Assembly: GCF_037392515.1 (NCBI RefSeq)
Contig: NC_090288.1
Coordinates: 10,957,969 to 11,021,968, forward strand
DNA: 64,000 nucleotides
Source: Haliotis asinina
Lineage: Eukaryota > Mollusca > Gastropoda > Lepetellida > Haliotidae
Direction of reading: 5' to 3'
Below the pieces are notes generated by a model that was not told the DNA's origin, searched no databases, and worked only from the letters and a program-made list of their open reading frames with translations. Position numbers and translations under genes: made by a program. Below, piece after piece: positions 44,397-55,134 of this stretch (positions within the stretch are counted from its first letter, which is position 1; each line of letters opens with the position of its first letter).

Positions 44397-45241
44397 ATGG
44401 GATGCAAGCAGACAAAGACGCGGTCGCTCAACCACACATCGGCTACAGAAGCTCTGGAGGGCAAGATCAACTGTCCACGAGAGCTGTACTTCGCCAAAAG
44501 TCAGCCCACTTCCCGGCTGTCTGGAGAGGAGATATTAAGTCAGCTTCGAGAGGAAGGGATCGTCCCCGACCGCCACCGTTCAGGAGGCGTGGCTTTTACA
44601 GTTGCTGTAGATGGCAGTGCCGGCACTCGTGGGAAACCACCCAGACGCCTGGAACGCATGCCCGTCAAATGCCTTTACACCTCAGAAGAGCGCCAGATAA
44701 TTGCTGATGTCGCTCGTTTTGACAGGTGGGTACCTGTGCTTTTTTCGAAAGGTTGAGTGAGTGGGTTTGGATTTTACAAGGCTTTTAGCAATATTCCAGC
44801 AATAGCACAGTGTGGACACCAGAACTGGGCTTTATACATTGTACCCATGTGGGGAATCGAACCTGAGTTTACGGCGTGGCATGCGAACACGTTAACCACT
44901 CAATTTCTAAAGAGCAAATCTTCTGTTTGAGCCCAGTTATCTGAAGCATCTATGTACCAGTCTAAGAGCGCATCACTGTCCTTTGCAGGTTTGTGGAGCA
45001 AGTACAAAAGCGAGCCCTTGACAGAGATATCAAACGGAAGACAGTGCTTCTTGAGAAGGAGAGGCAGAACTTGATGAAGAAGATGAGGGCCCGTCAGAAA
45101 CTATGCGAGAGGGAAAAACGTCTTAAGCAGTTCGCGGAGGAGAAGACATCAAAGGAGGAGGAGAAGGCGGCCAAGAAGAAGAAGGGGGCTGCAAGGAAGA
45201 ATCATAAGACCGAAGAAATGAATTCTTCTCTCAAGAAGTAG
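44397..45241 (+). CDS. Stathmin-domain protein 1-like gene, copy B (two exons)
   Basis: Exon 1 is 44397-44725 and exon 2 is 44989-45241; the 263-bp intron has the same donor, acceptor and SINE as copy A. The predicted 193-residue protein differs from copy A at five positions: K to N in KIKCPREL, N to S in EEILNQ, S to T and N to D around VAFSVAVN, and A to T in EEKASK. The MGCKQTK start, the GVAF segment and the basic helical tail are intact. Both copies therefore look able to be expressed. The family assignment rests on the same partial resemblance to STMND1 and stathmins as for copy A. If it is wrong, the safest statement is an acylated, coiled-coil basic protein of unknown role. Confidence 0.6.
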
Positions 45242-48197
45242 AGGAAGAATGAGGAGGAATCAGGTGTAGGGACAGGCGCCTCTGTCATGATCAGAGCTCG
45301 GTGTATAAACAATTCACCATCACGGATGCTACCATGTTGTCAATATCAGTTACTTCATTACTAGAAAGAAAACACGAATAACAATGGGGGTTTTTTACGT
45401 TCATGTATGAATATGCAAATATATTTTAAAAACATAAAACATATAAAACAAAGCTTAAAAATATTTTCTTAATGTTTATCATTGCAACCAGTGTTACACT
45501 TGTGGTTAAAGTGTTAGGCCTTTGTAAAGAGAAGAAACACAAAGATTGTACAGCCTCGTGTCATGATTATCAGTTGAATGTTAAATCAAACAAACTGTTT
45601 ATCAAAATAACAAATAAAAATATAGTTTCTAAAAGGTCAAATTCATTGTGTTCTCAGTCGAGACAGGCATAAATCTAAATGATCAAGCGTTGAGCAATTT
45701 AAAATGTGAATCTTGGTTTCAAAGTAACACTGAGATAACGGTGTTCTTTTCAATATGGCAATGCTTTGTGATTGTTTTATTGAAACTATAAGACCAATAA
45801 TTTTTTTTTAATGGATTCCTTTTCATTTTATCTTGTCGTTCCGTTCTCTGCTCTGGCTCCTGGGTACATATCAGTGCAAATAGATATCTGTGCCCCTGGA
45901 AGTACATGAGTTTCTATATGTTCATTTTAATGAGTGAGTGAATGAGTTTAGTTTTACGCCACACTCAGCAATATTCCAGTTATATGGCGGGTTAATTCAA
46001 ATAAATGAGCTGATTTACAAACGTTTATTTACAGACAGACAGACCTTATCAGCTGTATTATTGGCCTGTAGCACAGAGATGTCGGATATATTAATAACGA
46101 TTTAGAATGGACACTCAAGATTATCCTCAGAGACGATTACGTGGCGAGGATATAATTTAACAAACATTATGACTTCAGCGCTTCACAAACATTTTGCTAA
46201 GAATCACATTAATATCATTGTCTGAATTGTAACACTGGCGGTTCTAATAAAGCTGCTTAATATACTGACATCTTAAACTGTTCCCACAAAGGGCATATCA
46301 AGACGAAATGGTACACGTTTTCCATGCCATTACTTTTACATTATAAACAGATTCTTCGCAGCAGGGAATTCTTTTGTTTCCACGGTTACCAGCCTCTATG
46401 TGTAGAGGATGAGAGGATATTCGAAATCATGAAAGTACACATCTATTTCTCTAGTTTAAAATTTTGTAAAGATTATCTTCGAGACCACATTTCAATTTAC
46501 AGTCCTCATACAATTAAAGCGAATCAGATTCCCTCACATTTTGGTACCAAGTTGAATTTAAATGTCAGCGAGGAGAAAGGCGTTCCTCGGGGAATGAGTT
46601 TAGTTTTATAGCAAAATACTTGCAATATCACGGCGAGGGACACCAGTAGTGGGCATCAGATATCGTACCCATGTTGGGAATCGAACCCGGGTCTTCGGCG
46701 TGACGAACGAACGCTACCCCACCGCCCCCATCGTCATCTGAACCTTCGAACGGATCTTGGCAAAAGTCAAGTGTCGTATCTCCATACAAGTGATTGGGAC
46801 TCTTTTCACGAGTGGATTATCGAGTGGATTAAGTGTTAATGAGGTTGGGTGGCTGATGACATCATGTACACGTCACAACACACGTGTCAATAAATGTTTT
46901 TAATTACTGTATTCAAATAGAAGCTGTGTGATCCGTGTGGTTTTAAGTTTCGTAAAAAGCTCTCCTTTTCATCATTTGTGATGCATGTATTTTTTTATTA
47001 ACGGTTTTTTTTTTGTCTGCAAAATATGGTCATTTCAGAGACTAGACCTAAGTCTAGCAATTGGTGTACATAGATATACAGATATGCACACATTATCTAT
47101 GTGTGCAGACACGACCGACGGCAGCTCACTATTGCACACATTGTTTTCAAGTGCTACCTAGCGCTAATCGCACTTTTTGGACGAACCGGTAAGTAATTAA
47201 ACAATACTTCATTTCATGTCGTGTTCATCAATAATAGCAAATGAGGAATATAATAAATTGCAATCTGACCGAAGCTATAATCTGTTTGGGTCAAAATGAT
47301 GTCGATGAATTACAATCTAAGTCCAAGCAGCTGATAAACGATCAAACATGGAAAATCCAAACAAAATGATGATAGTTTGTAAAGTAACGTTTTTATCTTG
47401 GCGACAGACGTTATGAACGTTTTCGGTCATTGTTTTCAGAACAGTCTGCGTTGGGCTAGAGTTAGATTTTAATGTTTCATGTTATTATTGATGATCCTAA
47501 AATGAATCCAACTTTCAGGTCCACTTGATGTCCGATGTCCAGGGGTCATAACAATGTATGTAACATTACAAAACAAGATACTGACAGACAAGATATGAAC
47601 TTCATATACCATTTTATGATAAACTTAAAGAATACAGCTACGGTACTACATGTTTACAACATACCAAATGTAGAAAGTCCAGGCTCGATTATTCGCAAAA
47701 GGACGCAGTGAAGCTGGAATATTGCTCAATGTGCCGTTAAACAACAAACTTACAGCAATTCCCATGTTGAGAGCCTCCTCTGGAAATGGTTTCACCTTTT
47801 TACAATAATGAAATCTAAATAAAAAATGAAGGCTAAATAAAAAGAGTGAAATCTGGCATCGGCGCGTCACTTTTACTTAGAAAAGATCATTTTGACTTGG
47901 CTGCGTCCCGATCATCCATTTGTCCACTATAAGAATGAGTGTCTGTAAGAACGGGTGTGACTGAATCTACAACTCATAAACACTAGCTAAACTTCCCAAG
48001 CTGTATTTCTGAGTGGTAAAATAGAAATGCGTTCCTCCCTCGTCACTTTTTTCCTATCCTAAGGCGTCACCTTTAAAAAATGTGCCCGAGAAACATTTAC
48101 TTTTTTTAAATGCTGCCTTAATGAGCTGATACACCTGAAGACCTGTAAAGGTCCGAGTTAGCTTATTGACATTCAGTAACTTATGCTTGTCTTTGCG
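45242..48197. other. 3' flank of unit B and following intergenic DNA
   Basis: The unit B flank repeats that of unit A: inverted S2 end at about 45932-45985 and inverted S1 at about 46590-46725. After 47430 the DNA is single-copy in the window, with one short SINE 3' fragment (GTGAAGCTGGAATATTGCTC) at 47708. No gene is recognised. Confidence 0.55.
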
Positions 48198-48366
48198 CGA
48201 TCGGGTGGTCAGGCTCGCTGACTTGGTTGACACGTCATCGGTTTCCAATTGCGCAGATCGATGCTCATGTTGTTGATCACTAGATTGTCTGGTCCAGATT
48301 GGATTATTTACACATCACCGCCATATAGCTGGAATATTGATGAGTGCGTCGTTAAACTTAACTCCC
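48198..48366 (+). repeat. SINE family S2
   Basis: GCGATCGGGTGGTCAGGCTCG, TTGGTTGACACGTCATCGG, GCAGATCGATGCTCATG and ATTATTTACACATCACCGCC, ending GAGTGCGTCGTTAAACTTAAC. The first quarter of the element is missing. Confidence 0.88.
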
Positions 48367-48552
48367 CCCGATACACCTGAAATTGTATTTTTAATAAATA
48401 CATAATTATGATATTGTGCAAATACTTCAGGATACTCAAACACATTTGGAAGATACCGGATTTTTGTCAAGACATAAAATTAAAACTAACATTTGTATTC
48501 TAATGTTATCTTTGAAACAAGCTGCTTATGACCTGTTCACGACTAAGTGCGT

Positions 48553-48640
48553 CAAGAATGAAGATTTTATGGATATCAACCTCTTATTATGGGAACACAA
48601 CGTTTCGGAGTTAATGATTAATCCTTCACCACTTGATGAA
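48553..48640 (-). mobile_element. Terminal fragment of a Penelope-like element
   Basis: The segment from CAAGAATGAAGATTTTATGG through AACACAACGTTTCGGAGTTAATG to the ACTTGATGAAGGAGT region matches the left terminal repeat of the element at 4816, including GAAACG and the AACTCC helix arm on the minus strand. The CTGATGA core is altered, so the ribozyme-like fold is degraded. No coding part is attached. Confidence 0.65.
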
Positions 48641-48679
48641 GGAGTAAGAGTAGGAGAAAAGTAATCCGTTTAGCACAGA

Positions 48680-48970
48680 CAATAGCATTCCTAAGAGAAC
48701 AAAAGCATTCCAGACGAATACAATAGCATTCCAGACGAATACAATAGACATTCCACAGGATTACTCCTTAAAATCCTTAAACTATTCAGGATTACTCCAC
48801 CCTTCGAGAACAAAGCATTCCAGAGCACAACAATAGACATTCCTGAACACACCTCCCTATGAGCACAAGCATTCCAGAGGGATGAATCAAACTATTTAAA
48901 CTATTTAACGATATCATTCCACATATGTATCCTAAATACAATAGCATTCCACAAGAACGACTCTTAACAC
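48680..48970. repeat. AGCATTCCA-type short interspersed repeats
   Basis: The phrase AATAGCATTCCAGACGAATAC and variants (GCATTCCAGAGCAC, GACATTCCACAGGATTAC, ATAGCATTCCACAAGAACG) recur about nine times at irregular spacing. The same phrase continues into the long tandem repeat that follows (CAGCATTCCACAAAGCGC), which suggests a shared origin. Confidence 0.65.
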
Positions 48971-51900
48971 TCTTAAAACTAGGCAAACTATTTAACCTTG
49001 GCATTTCACAAAGTGCTCTTTAACGCAAAGTATGCAAACTATTTAACGATGGCATTAGACAGATACATACTGAGTCAACTGAAACCGTTCAAACGATATG
49101 CGGTGAACAACCAAGTTATACATTAACCTTTGAGCAGCTCGTTAGCTTATATAGAGTGTTTGTTTTTAGGGGTTTTTTTTTTTTTTTTTTTTGTTTTGCT
49201 TTGTTTTGTTTTGTTTTGTTTTTTTGTTTTGTTTTTTTTTTGGTTTTTTTTTTTTTTTTTTTTTATTTTTTTTTATTTTTTTTTTTTTATTTATTTTTTT
49301 TTTTTTTCAGATCTATGATAGAAGGTAAAGGTTAACTTTATGAAACGTGAACATTCATAGAGTTCGGAATGTATCAAATAATGAATGAATAAACCAGACG
49401 TTGCTTTGAAAAACTTGAAATGCTCGCTGAGACATATACACAGAGAATCAATGTTCCCGTACGCTCTCGAAATTGATCGCCAAAACGCAGAAACAGGCGA
49501 AGTAACGCGTTCGGTTTGACCTCATAACGCCTTGGCAGTTGCGTTCGAGTGAATGTTTTACGGTTCATGGTCTATGAAATGGAATTGTAATGCATCAATA
49601 ACATCGCATCATAGTAAAGTACAACACATTTAAGTGTGATGACACATTTTGTTCACCCATGTAACACTTGTTACTCAATGGAACACAATAAATGAATGAA
49701 ACTTACCTAAAGTTTAACATAACAGGGTTTGCAGATGCACTCCGTTATCGTCTTTAGACAGGTCAAGGTCATGTTCATTTTTTTTTCAAAAATGGTATCG
49801 TTAACACCTGTAGTTCCACCATACACTTGATATTTAAACACGGTCTCTTCCTAGTTGTGTCCTTAAATATTTCCAGATTGTCCTCTCCTCTATTCCTCTT
49901 CACTATCTTCTCTTTCTTTCTCCTTTGCTTAATTGTTTTCTCTTCCAATGTCTTCTGTTCTTTCTTAATTGCTTTCCCTCTCTGTCTTATCTCTTTCAGT
50001 CTTTTTCAGTTTCTGTTCTCTCTTGAACTTTTCGCAGTAAGCCTTAATTATTGGTTGATTTTCTAGTATTTCTATTTGACGATCCAACAAAGTAGGAGTC
50101 TATTTTTTGGTAAATGTTTGGTTTACTTTCCTTAATCCTAGAACGTTAAAAAAAATCTTCCATCATACCAGCAGTAAACTGTCCAAACGTACAGAATATT
50201 CATCACACACTCACATCGTCTTTGACTCAGTATTTACCAAAACAGTGTTCTATTGAAAATATTTCAATCTACCTTGTAGTTAATTTGAGGGTTGAGTTTA
50301 TGGGCGGAGGGGAGGACTTCTTTGCCAAAAAGAACGTGAGCTAGGTTAACAAAGTGTGGTAGCCGTCCATGACCAAGGTTTTGATATTTGTCATGCCAAC
50401 GTCAGCAAGATTTGATATCGCTTATGTGAATGTACCTAACTTCTTGAAACGTGGACAATTTCTTTTTTGTCTTTAAGAATACACCCATCATGACTTGTAG
50501 TTTTTGTTGAAATCTATGTCACGATTCTCGTTTTCAAAGCTGCGACTGTGCGATATATAAGATGGTATAAACTTATACTAATCAAACGGTATGGCTTATC
50601 TCACCTTCACCTTCTGTTTCGGGATACGATTTCGCTATAGTTAAAGCAAACCATAGTATATCTTTTTGTTCTATTTCGTTCGAGAATTTGATTGATACCT
50701 TTGGATTTATTTTTTCAAAACTTGTGGAACATCAAAATTATAGTTATCCTTTTTCGTTGTACGAGAGAATTCAATTCACGCCCTTAAAACTAGGCAAACT
50801 ATTTAACCTCAGCATTCCACAAAGCGCTCTTTAACGGAAAGTATGTAAACTATTTAATGATAGCATTTCACAGATGCATCCCGAATCAATTGAAACCGTT
50901 GAAAACGATATATGGTGAACAAACAAGTTATACATTAACCCTTGAATAGCTCGATCCGGTTAGTATCGTAAGCGTTCTATATACACGTGTGTTTCACAGC
51001 TCTCACTAGTGACAAAAAACATGCCAACAAGTTTGTTAGCTTATAAAGGAATCCTTTTGTATAAGTTTGTAATCTTCTGTCACTATTCAGATCTATGATA
51101 GGAGATAAAGGGTTAACTCTATGAAACGTGCTCATTCATGGCGTTTGGAACGTGTTTTCAAATAAATGAATGAATGAACGAGACGTTGCTTTGAAAAACT
51201 TGAAATGCTCGCTGAGACATATACACAGAGAATCAATGTTCCCGTACGCTCTCGAAATTGATCGCCAAAACGCAGAAACAGGCGAAGTAACGCGTTCGGT
51301 TTGACCTCATAACGCCTTGGCAGTTGCGTTCGAGTGAATGTTTTACGGTTCATGGTCTATGAAATGGAATTGTAATGCATCAATAACATCGCATCATAGT
51401 AAAGTACAACACATTTAAGTGTGATGACACATTTTGTTCACCCATGTAACACTTGTTACTCAATGGAACACAATAAATGAATGAAACTTACCTAAAGTTT
51501 AACATAACAGGGTTTGCAGATGCACTCCGTTATCGTCTTTAGACAGGTCAAGGTCATGTTCATTTTTTTTTCAAAAATGGTAGCGTTAACACCTGTAGTT
51601 CCACCATACACTTGATATTTAAACACGGTCTCTTCCTAGTTGTGTCCTTAAATATTTCCAGATTGTCCTCTCCTCTATTCCTCTTCACTATCTTCTCTTT
51701 CTTTCTCCTTTGCTTAATTGTTTTCTCTTCCAATGTCTTCTGTTCTTTCTTAATTGCTTTCCCTCTCTGTCTTATCTCTTTCAGTCTTTTTCAGTTTCTG
51801 TTCTCTCTTGAACTTTTCGCAGTAAGCCTTAATTATTGGTTGATTTTCTAGTATTTCTATTTGACGATCCAACAAAGTAGGAGTCTGTTTTTTGGTAAAT

Positions 51901-53330
51901 GTTTGGTTTACTTTCCTTAATCCTAGAACGTTAAAAAAAATCTTCCATCATACCAGCAGTAAACTGTCCAAACGTACAGAATATTCATCACACACTCACA
52001 TCGTCTTTGACTCAGTATTTACCAAAACAGTGTTCTATTGAAAATATTTCAATCTACCTTGTAGTTAATTTGAGGGTTGAGTTTATGGGCGGAGGGGAGG
52101 ACTTCTTTGCCAAAAAGAACGTGAGCTAGGTTAACAAAGTGTGGTAGCCGTCCATGACCAAGGTTTTGATATTTGTCATGCCAACGTCAGCAAGATTTGA
52201 TATCGCTTATGTGAATGTACCTAACTTCTTGAAACGTGGACAATTTCTTTTTTGTCTTTAAGAATACACCCATCATGACTTGTAGTTTTTGTTGAAATCT
52301 ATGTCACGATTCTCGTTTTCAAAGCTGCGACTGTGCGATATATAAGATGGTATAAACTTATACTAATCAAACGGTATGGCTTATCTCACCTTCACCTTCT
52401 GTTTCGGGATACGATTTCGCTATAGTTAAAGCAAACCATAGTATATCTTTTTGTTCTATTTCGTTCGAGAATTTGATTGATACCTTTGGATTTATTTTTT
52501 CAAAACTTGTGGAACATCAAAATTATAGTTATCCTTTTTCGTTGTACGAGAGAATTCAATTCACGCCCTTAAAACTAGGCAAACTATTTAACCTCAGCAT
52601 TCCACAAAGCGCTCTTTAACGGAAAGTATGTAAACTATTTAATGATAGCATTTCACAGATGCATCCCGAATCAATTGAAACCGTTGAAAACGATATATGG
52701 TGAACAAACAAGTTATACATTAACCCTTGAATAGCTCGATCCGGTTAGTATCGTAAGCGTTCTATATACACGTGTGTTTCACAGCTCTCACTAGTGACAA
52801 AAAACATGCCAACAAGTTTGTTAGCTTATAAAGGAATCCTTTTGTATAAGTTTGTAATCTTCTGTCACTATTCAGATCTATGATAGGAGATAAAGGGTTA
52901 ACTCTATGAAACGTGCTCATTCATGGCGTTTGGAATGTGTTTTCAAATAAATGAATGAATGAACGAGACGTTGCTTTGAAAAACTTGTCATGCTCGCTGA
53001 AGCATATACGCAGAGAATCAATGTTCCCGTACGCTCTCGAAATTGAACGCCAAAACGCAGAAACAGGAGAAGTCAGGCGTTCGGTTTGGCCTCATAATGC
53101 ATTAGCAGTTGCGTTCGAGCGAATATTTCCAGTTCATGGTCTATGAAATGGAATTGTAATGCATAAATAACATCGCATCATAGCAAAGTTCAACACCTTT
53201 AAGTGTGATGGTACATTTTGTCCTCGCATGTAAGACATATTACTCAAAGCAAAACAAATAAATCAATAAAACTTACCTAAAATTCGAACAAAAACGGGTT
53301 TGCATACACACTCTGCCGTTTTCATATCAG
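48971..53330. repeat. Long tandem duplication, period 1785 bp, about 2.4 copies
   Basis: The copies start at about 48971, 50782 and 52567, each beginning with TTAAAACTAGGCAAACTATTTAACC. Landmarks at 49381, 51166 and 52951 are exactly 1785 apart. Copies 1 and 2 are almost identical across about 1.4 kb from that landmark (I saw only isolated base differences), so the duplication is recent. The partial third copy diverges from about 52985 on and fades near 53330. Copy 1 uniquely carries a poly-T block at 49168-49308. No recognisable gene lies in the unit. Confidence 0.93.
49168..49308. repeat. Poly-T low-complexity tract
   Basis: About 140 bp of T with occasional G, A or C, present only in the first 1785-bp copy. 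The Phe-rich open frame over it is an artefact. Confidence 0.95.
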
Positions 53331-54700
53331 TGATGCTTTCTTTTTTATATAAAACTAATTCCAGTGTTAGTCTTTCCAGTTTCACTGAACATTCCAGTTT
53401 CACTGAACATTCGGTCTTTAAACACAATTTTCACATCACTTTTCAGGACAGGTTTCACATTCACATTACAGTTTTAGATTGGTACAATATTTCCATTGGA
53501 ATAAATCAACAGGTGTTTTTCCGCTATAAATCACCAAAAGTCTATCAAATCCCACACATTTCAACACGTTAAGTCGCAAATAGTTTTCATATCAGTCATT
53601 AGCTACATACATAGTGAGATTTCTTCTTGGCGTCATGTAGCAGTTATACAAACAAATTGTTCAAATACTGTGATGCCCTCGGAGCACGATTGAAGTGAGT
53701 GGAGTAGTTTTACAAATCGTTTCAGCGGAATCACACTCAGGGTTCAACTGGTGAAAACCATAAGACATCTCACGCATGGTCGGTTTTATCGTTTGCTTCA
53801 GCCTTTCGCCGAAACAACAGGCTTTATGCAGTAACCGTTATCACAAACCGACCTCTACCCTGCGCATTTTATACTAACCGATAAACTAATGTATCACACG
53901 TTTTTGCCATAATGTCGGACACGCATAAGCGTTATACAACAAATATCACGACTTCTACTACAAACTTCAATAAAATGTACTGTTCAAAATGTCACGGACA
54001 GGATTTTGCAATAGGTTTAGTATGTATGACGAAAAATACCCATGCATTATAACAGAGACCATTTAATAAATTTATTATATGGTCTCTGACTATAAGTGTC
54101 ATGCCTGTTCTATTGATTTCACCTGCAACATTTGGCTTTGATTATTTATTGGTTATTCCTAACCATCAAATTTCTCTTTATGAACATACCATTCCATTTT
54201 CATAACTACTTTAGATCAAATCAAGAATTGACGAAACAACTTTTATCATTTTTTTTTTTTTGGTTCATACTACCATTATTTTATGTCAAACATAAATTAG
54301 TTTCACTGTTAAGTTATTTACCACGTCTGTGGAGATAACCGGTTATATTAGTAAAAAAAAATTATGAACAGAGCCGATCGCTACGTGTTCACCACCACCT
54401 TCCTGAAACACCCATGTGCCAAAAGACATCCTGGTACCTATTTATGCTACATAGTAGTCTGTCCGATTGATCATTTCTTTCCGATTCAGTGCTGTATCAC
54501 GTTGCGACCCAGCCCAAGTCAAAAGAATGTGCCGACTCTCACCATCTTTTATAATCTAATGTAAAATGTAGACAAATGAAACCTGCCAAAGAGAAATTTC
54601 TCACGATTTGATATTGCAATGTCCTGGCACTTTCATAGAACTCTTTATCTCTTACAGACACCGCTAGTGCTTAGTGAAAGGAGCATGATATTGCAAAAAT
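53331..54700. other. Gene-free interval between the tandem repeat and the Polinton genes
   Basis: Contains a doubled CATTCCAGTTTCACTGAA (about 53375-53411) and a near-perfect 36-bp palindrome at 54053-54088. The left terminus of the Polinton should lie in or just before this interval, but without the other end I cannot place its terminal inverted repeat. Confidence 0.5.
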
Positions 54701-54710
54701 ATTTCATCTA

Positions 54711-54719
54711 TAAAAAGAT
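54711..54719 (+). promoter_or_regulatory. TATA box of the Polinton polymerase unit
   Basis: TATAAAAAG lies about 420 bases before the first coding ATG. In between, a GTAAGC donor (54831) and a pyrimidine-rich acceptor ending CTCTCTACAG (55055) suggest a short intron in the untranslated leader. Confidence 0.45.
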
Positions 54720-55134
54720 CTGACTGTCCTATCATTCACTCACACGACATCAGGCAAGCATACACATTCGTGAAAAGCCTAGCCTTGTCACACCGAGGAT
54801 TCTTCATCCGTTCTTGCATACAACAGAACGGTAAGCATTTTTACTGACTTTATTGAATAGTTTTGTGTGTTCTTTTTTAAGTATAAGCTCGTGTTGCATG
54901 CGATATTATTCATTATTTGCAAATGTTTCTATAACTTCCTGTATTACCTTGATCGTTTATAAGTAGAGTAAGAGAAACATTGTGGCCAATATAAATGAGC
55001 GTTATGCTGAGAGTGAGCTATGAGACTTTTTATTATTTTTTTCCTCTCTCTACAGATCGTCAAGGGGTGTAACTTAGTAATTGATGAATAACCAATGGTT
55101 CCACACATTGTTGTTAGCCTAACAGTAGTTAGCT

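Larger units (their letters stand above)
43271..47430 (+). repeat. Tandem segmental duplication, unit B (about 4.16 kb)
   Basis: The second copy is head-to-tail with unit A. Gene-to-gene spacing is 4521 bp (39876 to 44397). Coding sequence and 3' flank are highly similar, with more differences (small indels) in the intergenic part. Similarity stops abruptly after TTTTCGGTCAT near 47430, the same sequence that ends unit A. Confidence 0.92.

Noticed and set aside
49130-49318. Phe-rich 62-residue frame
   Set aside because: It is a poly-T tract.
49827-50066. 79-residue hydrophobic frame, identical in two tandem copies (also 51612-51851)
   Set aside because: The Phe/Leu/Ser content comes from a pyrimidine-rich strand. 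Identity between copies only reflects the recent duplication.
52955-53146. 63-residue frame in the third 1785-bp copy that looks protein-like
   Set aside because: The same frame is interrupted in the other two copies and I recognise no family. The evidence is too weak to call a gene.
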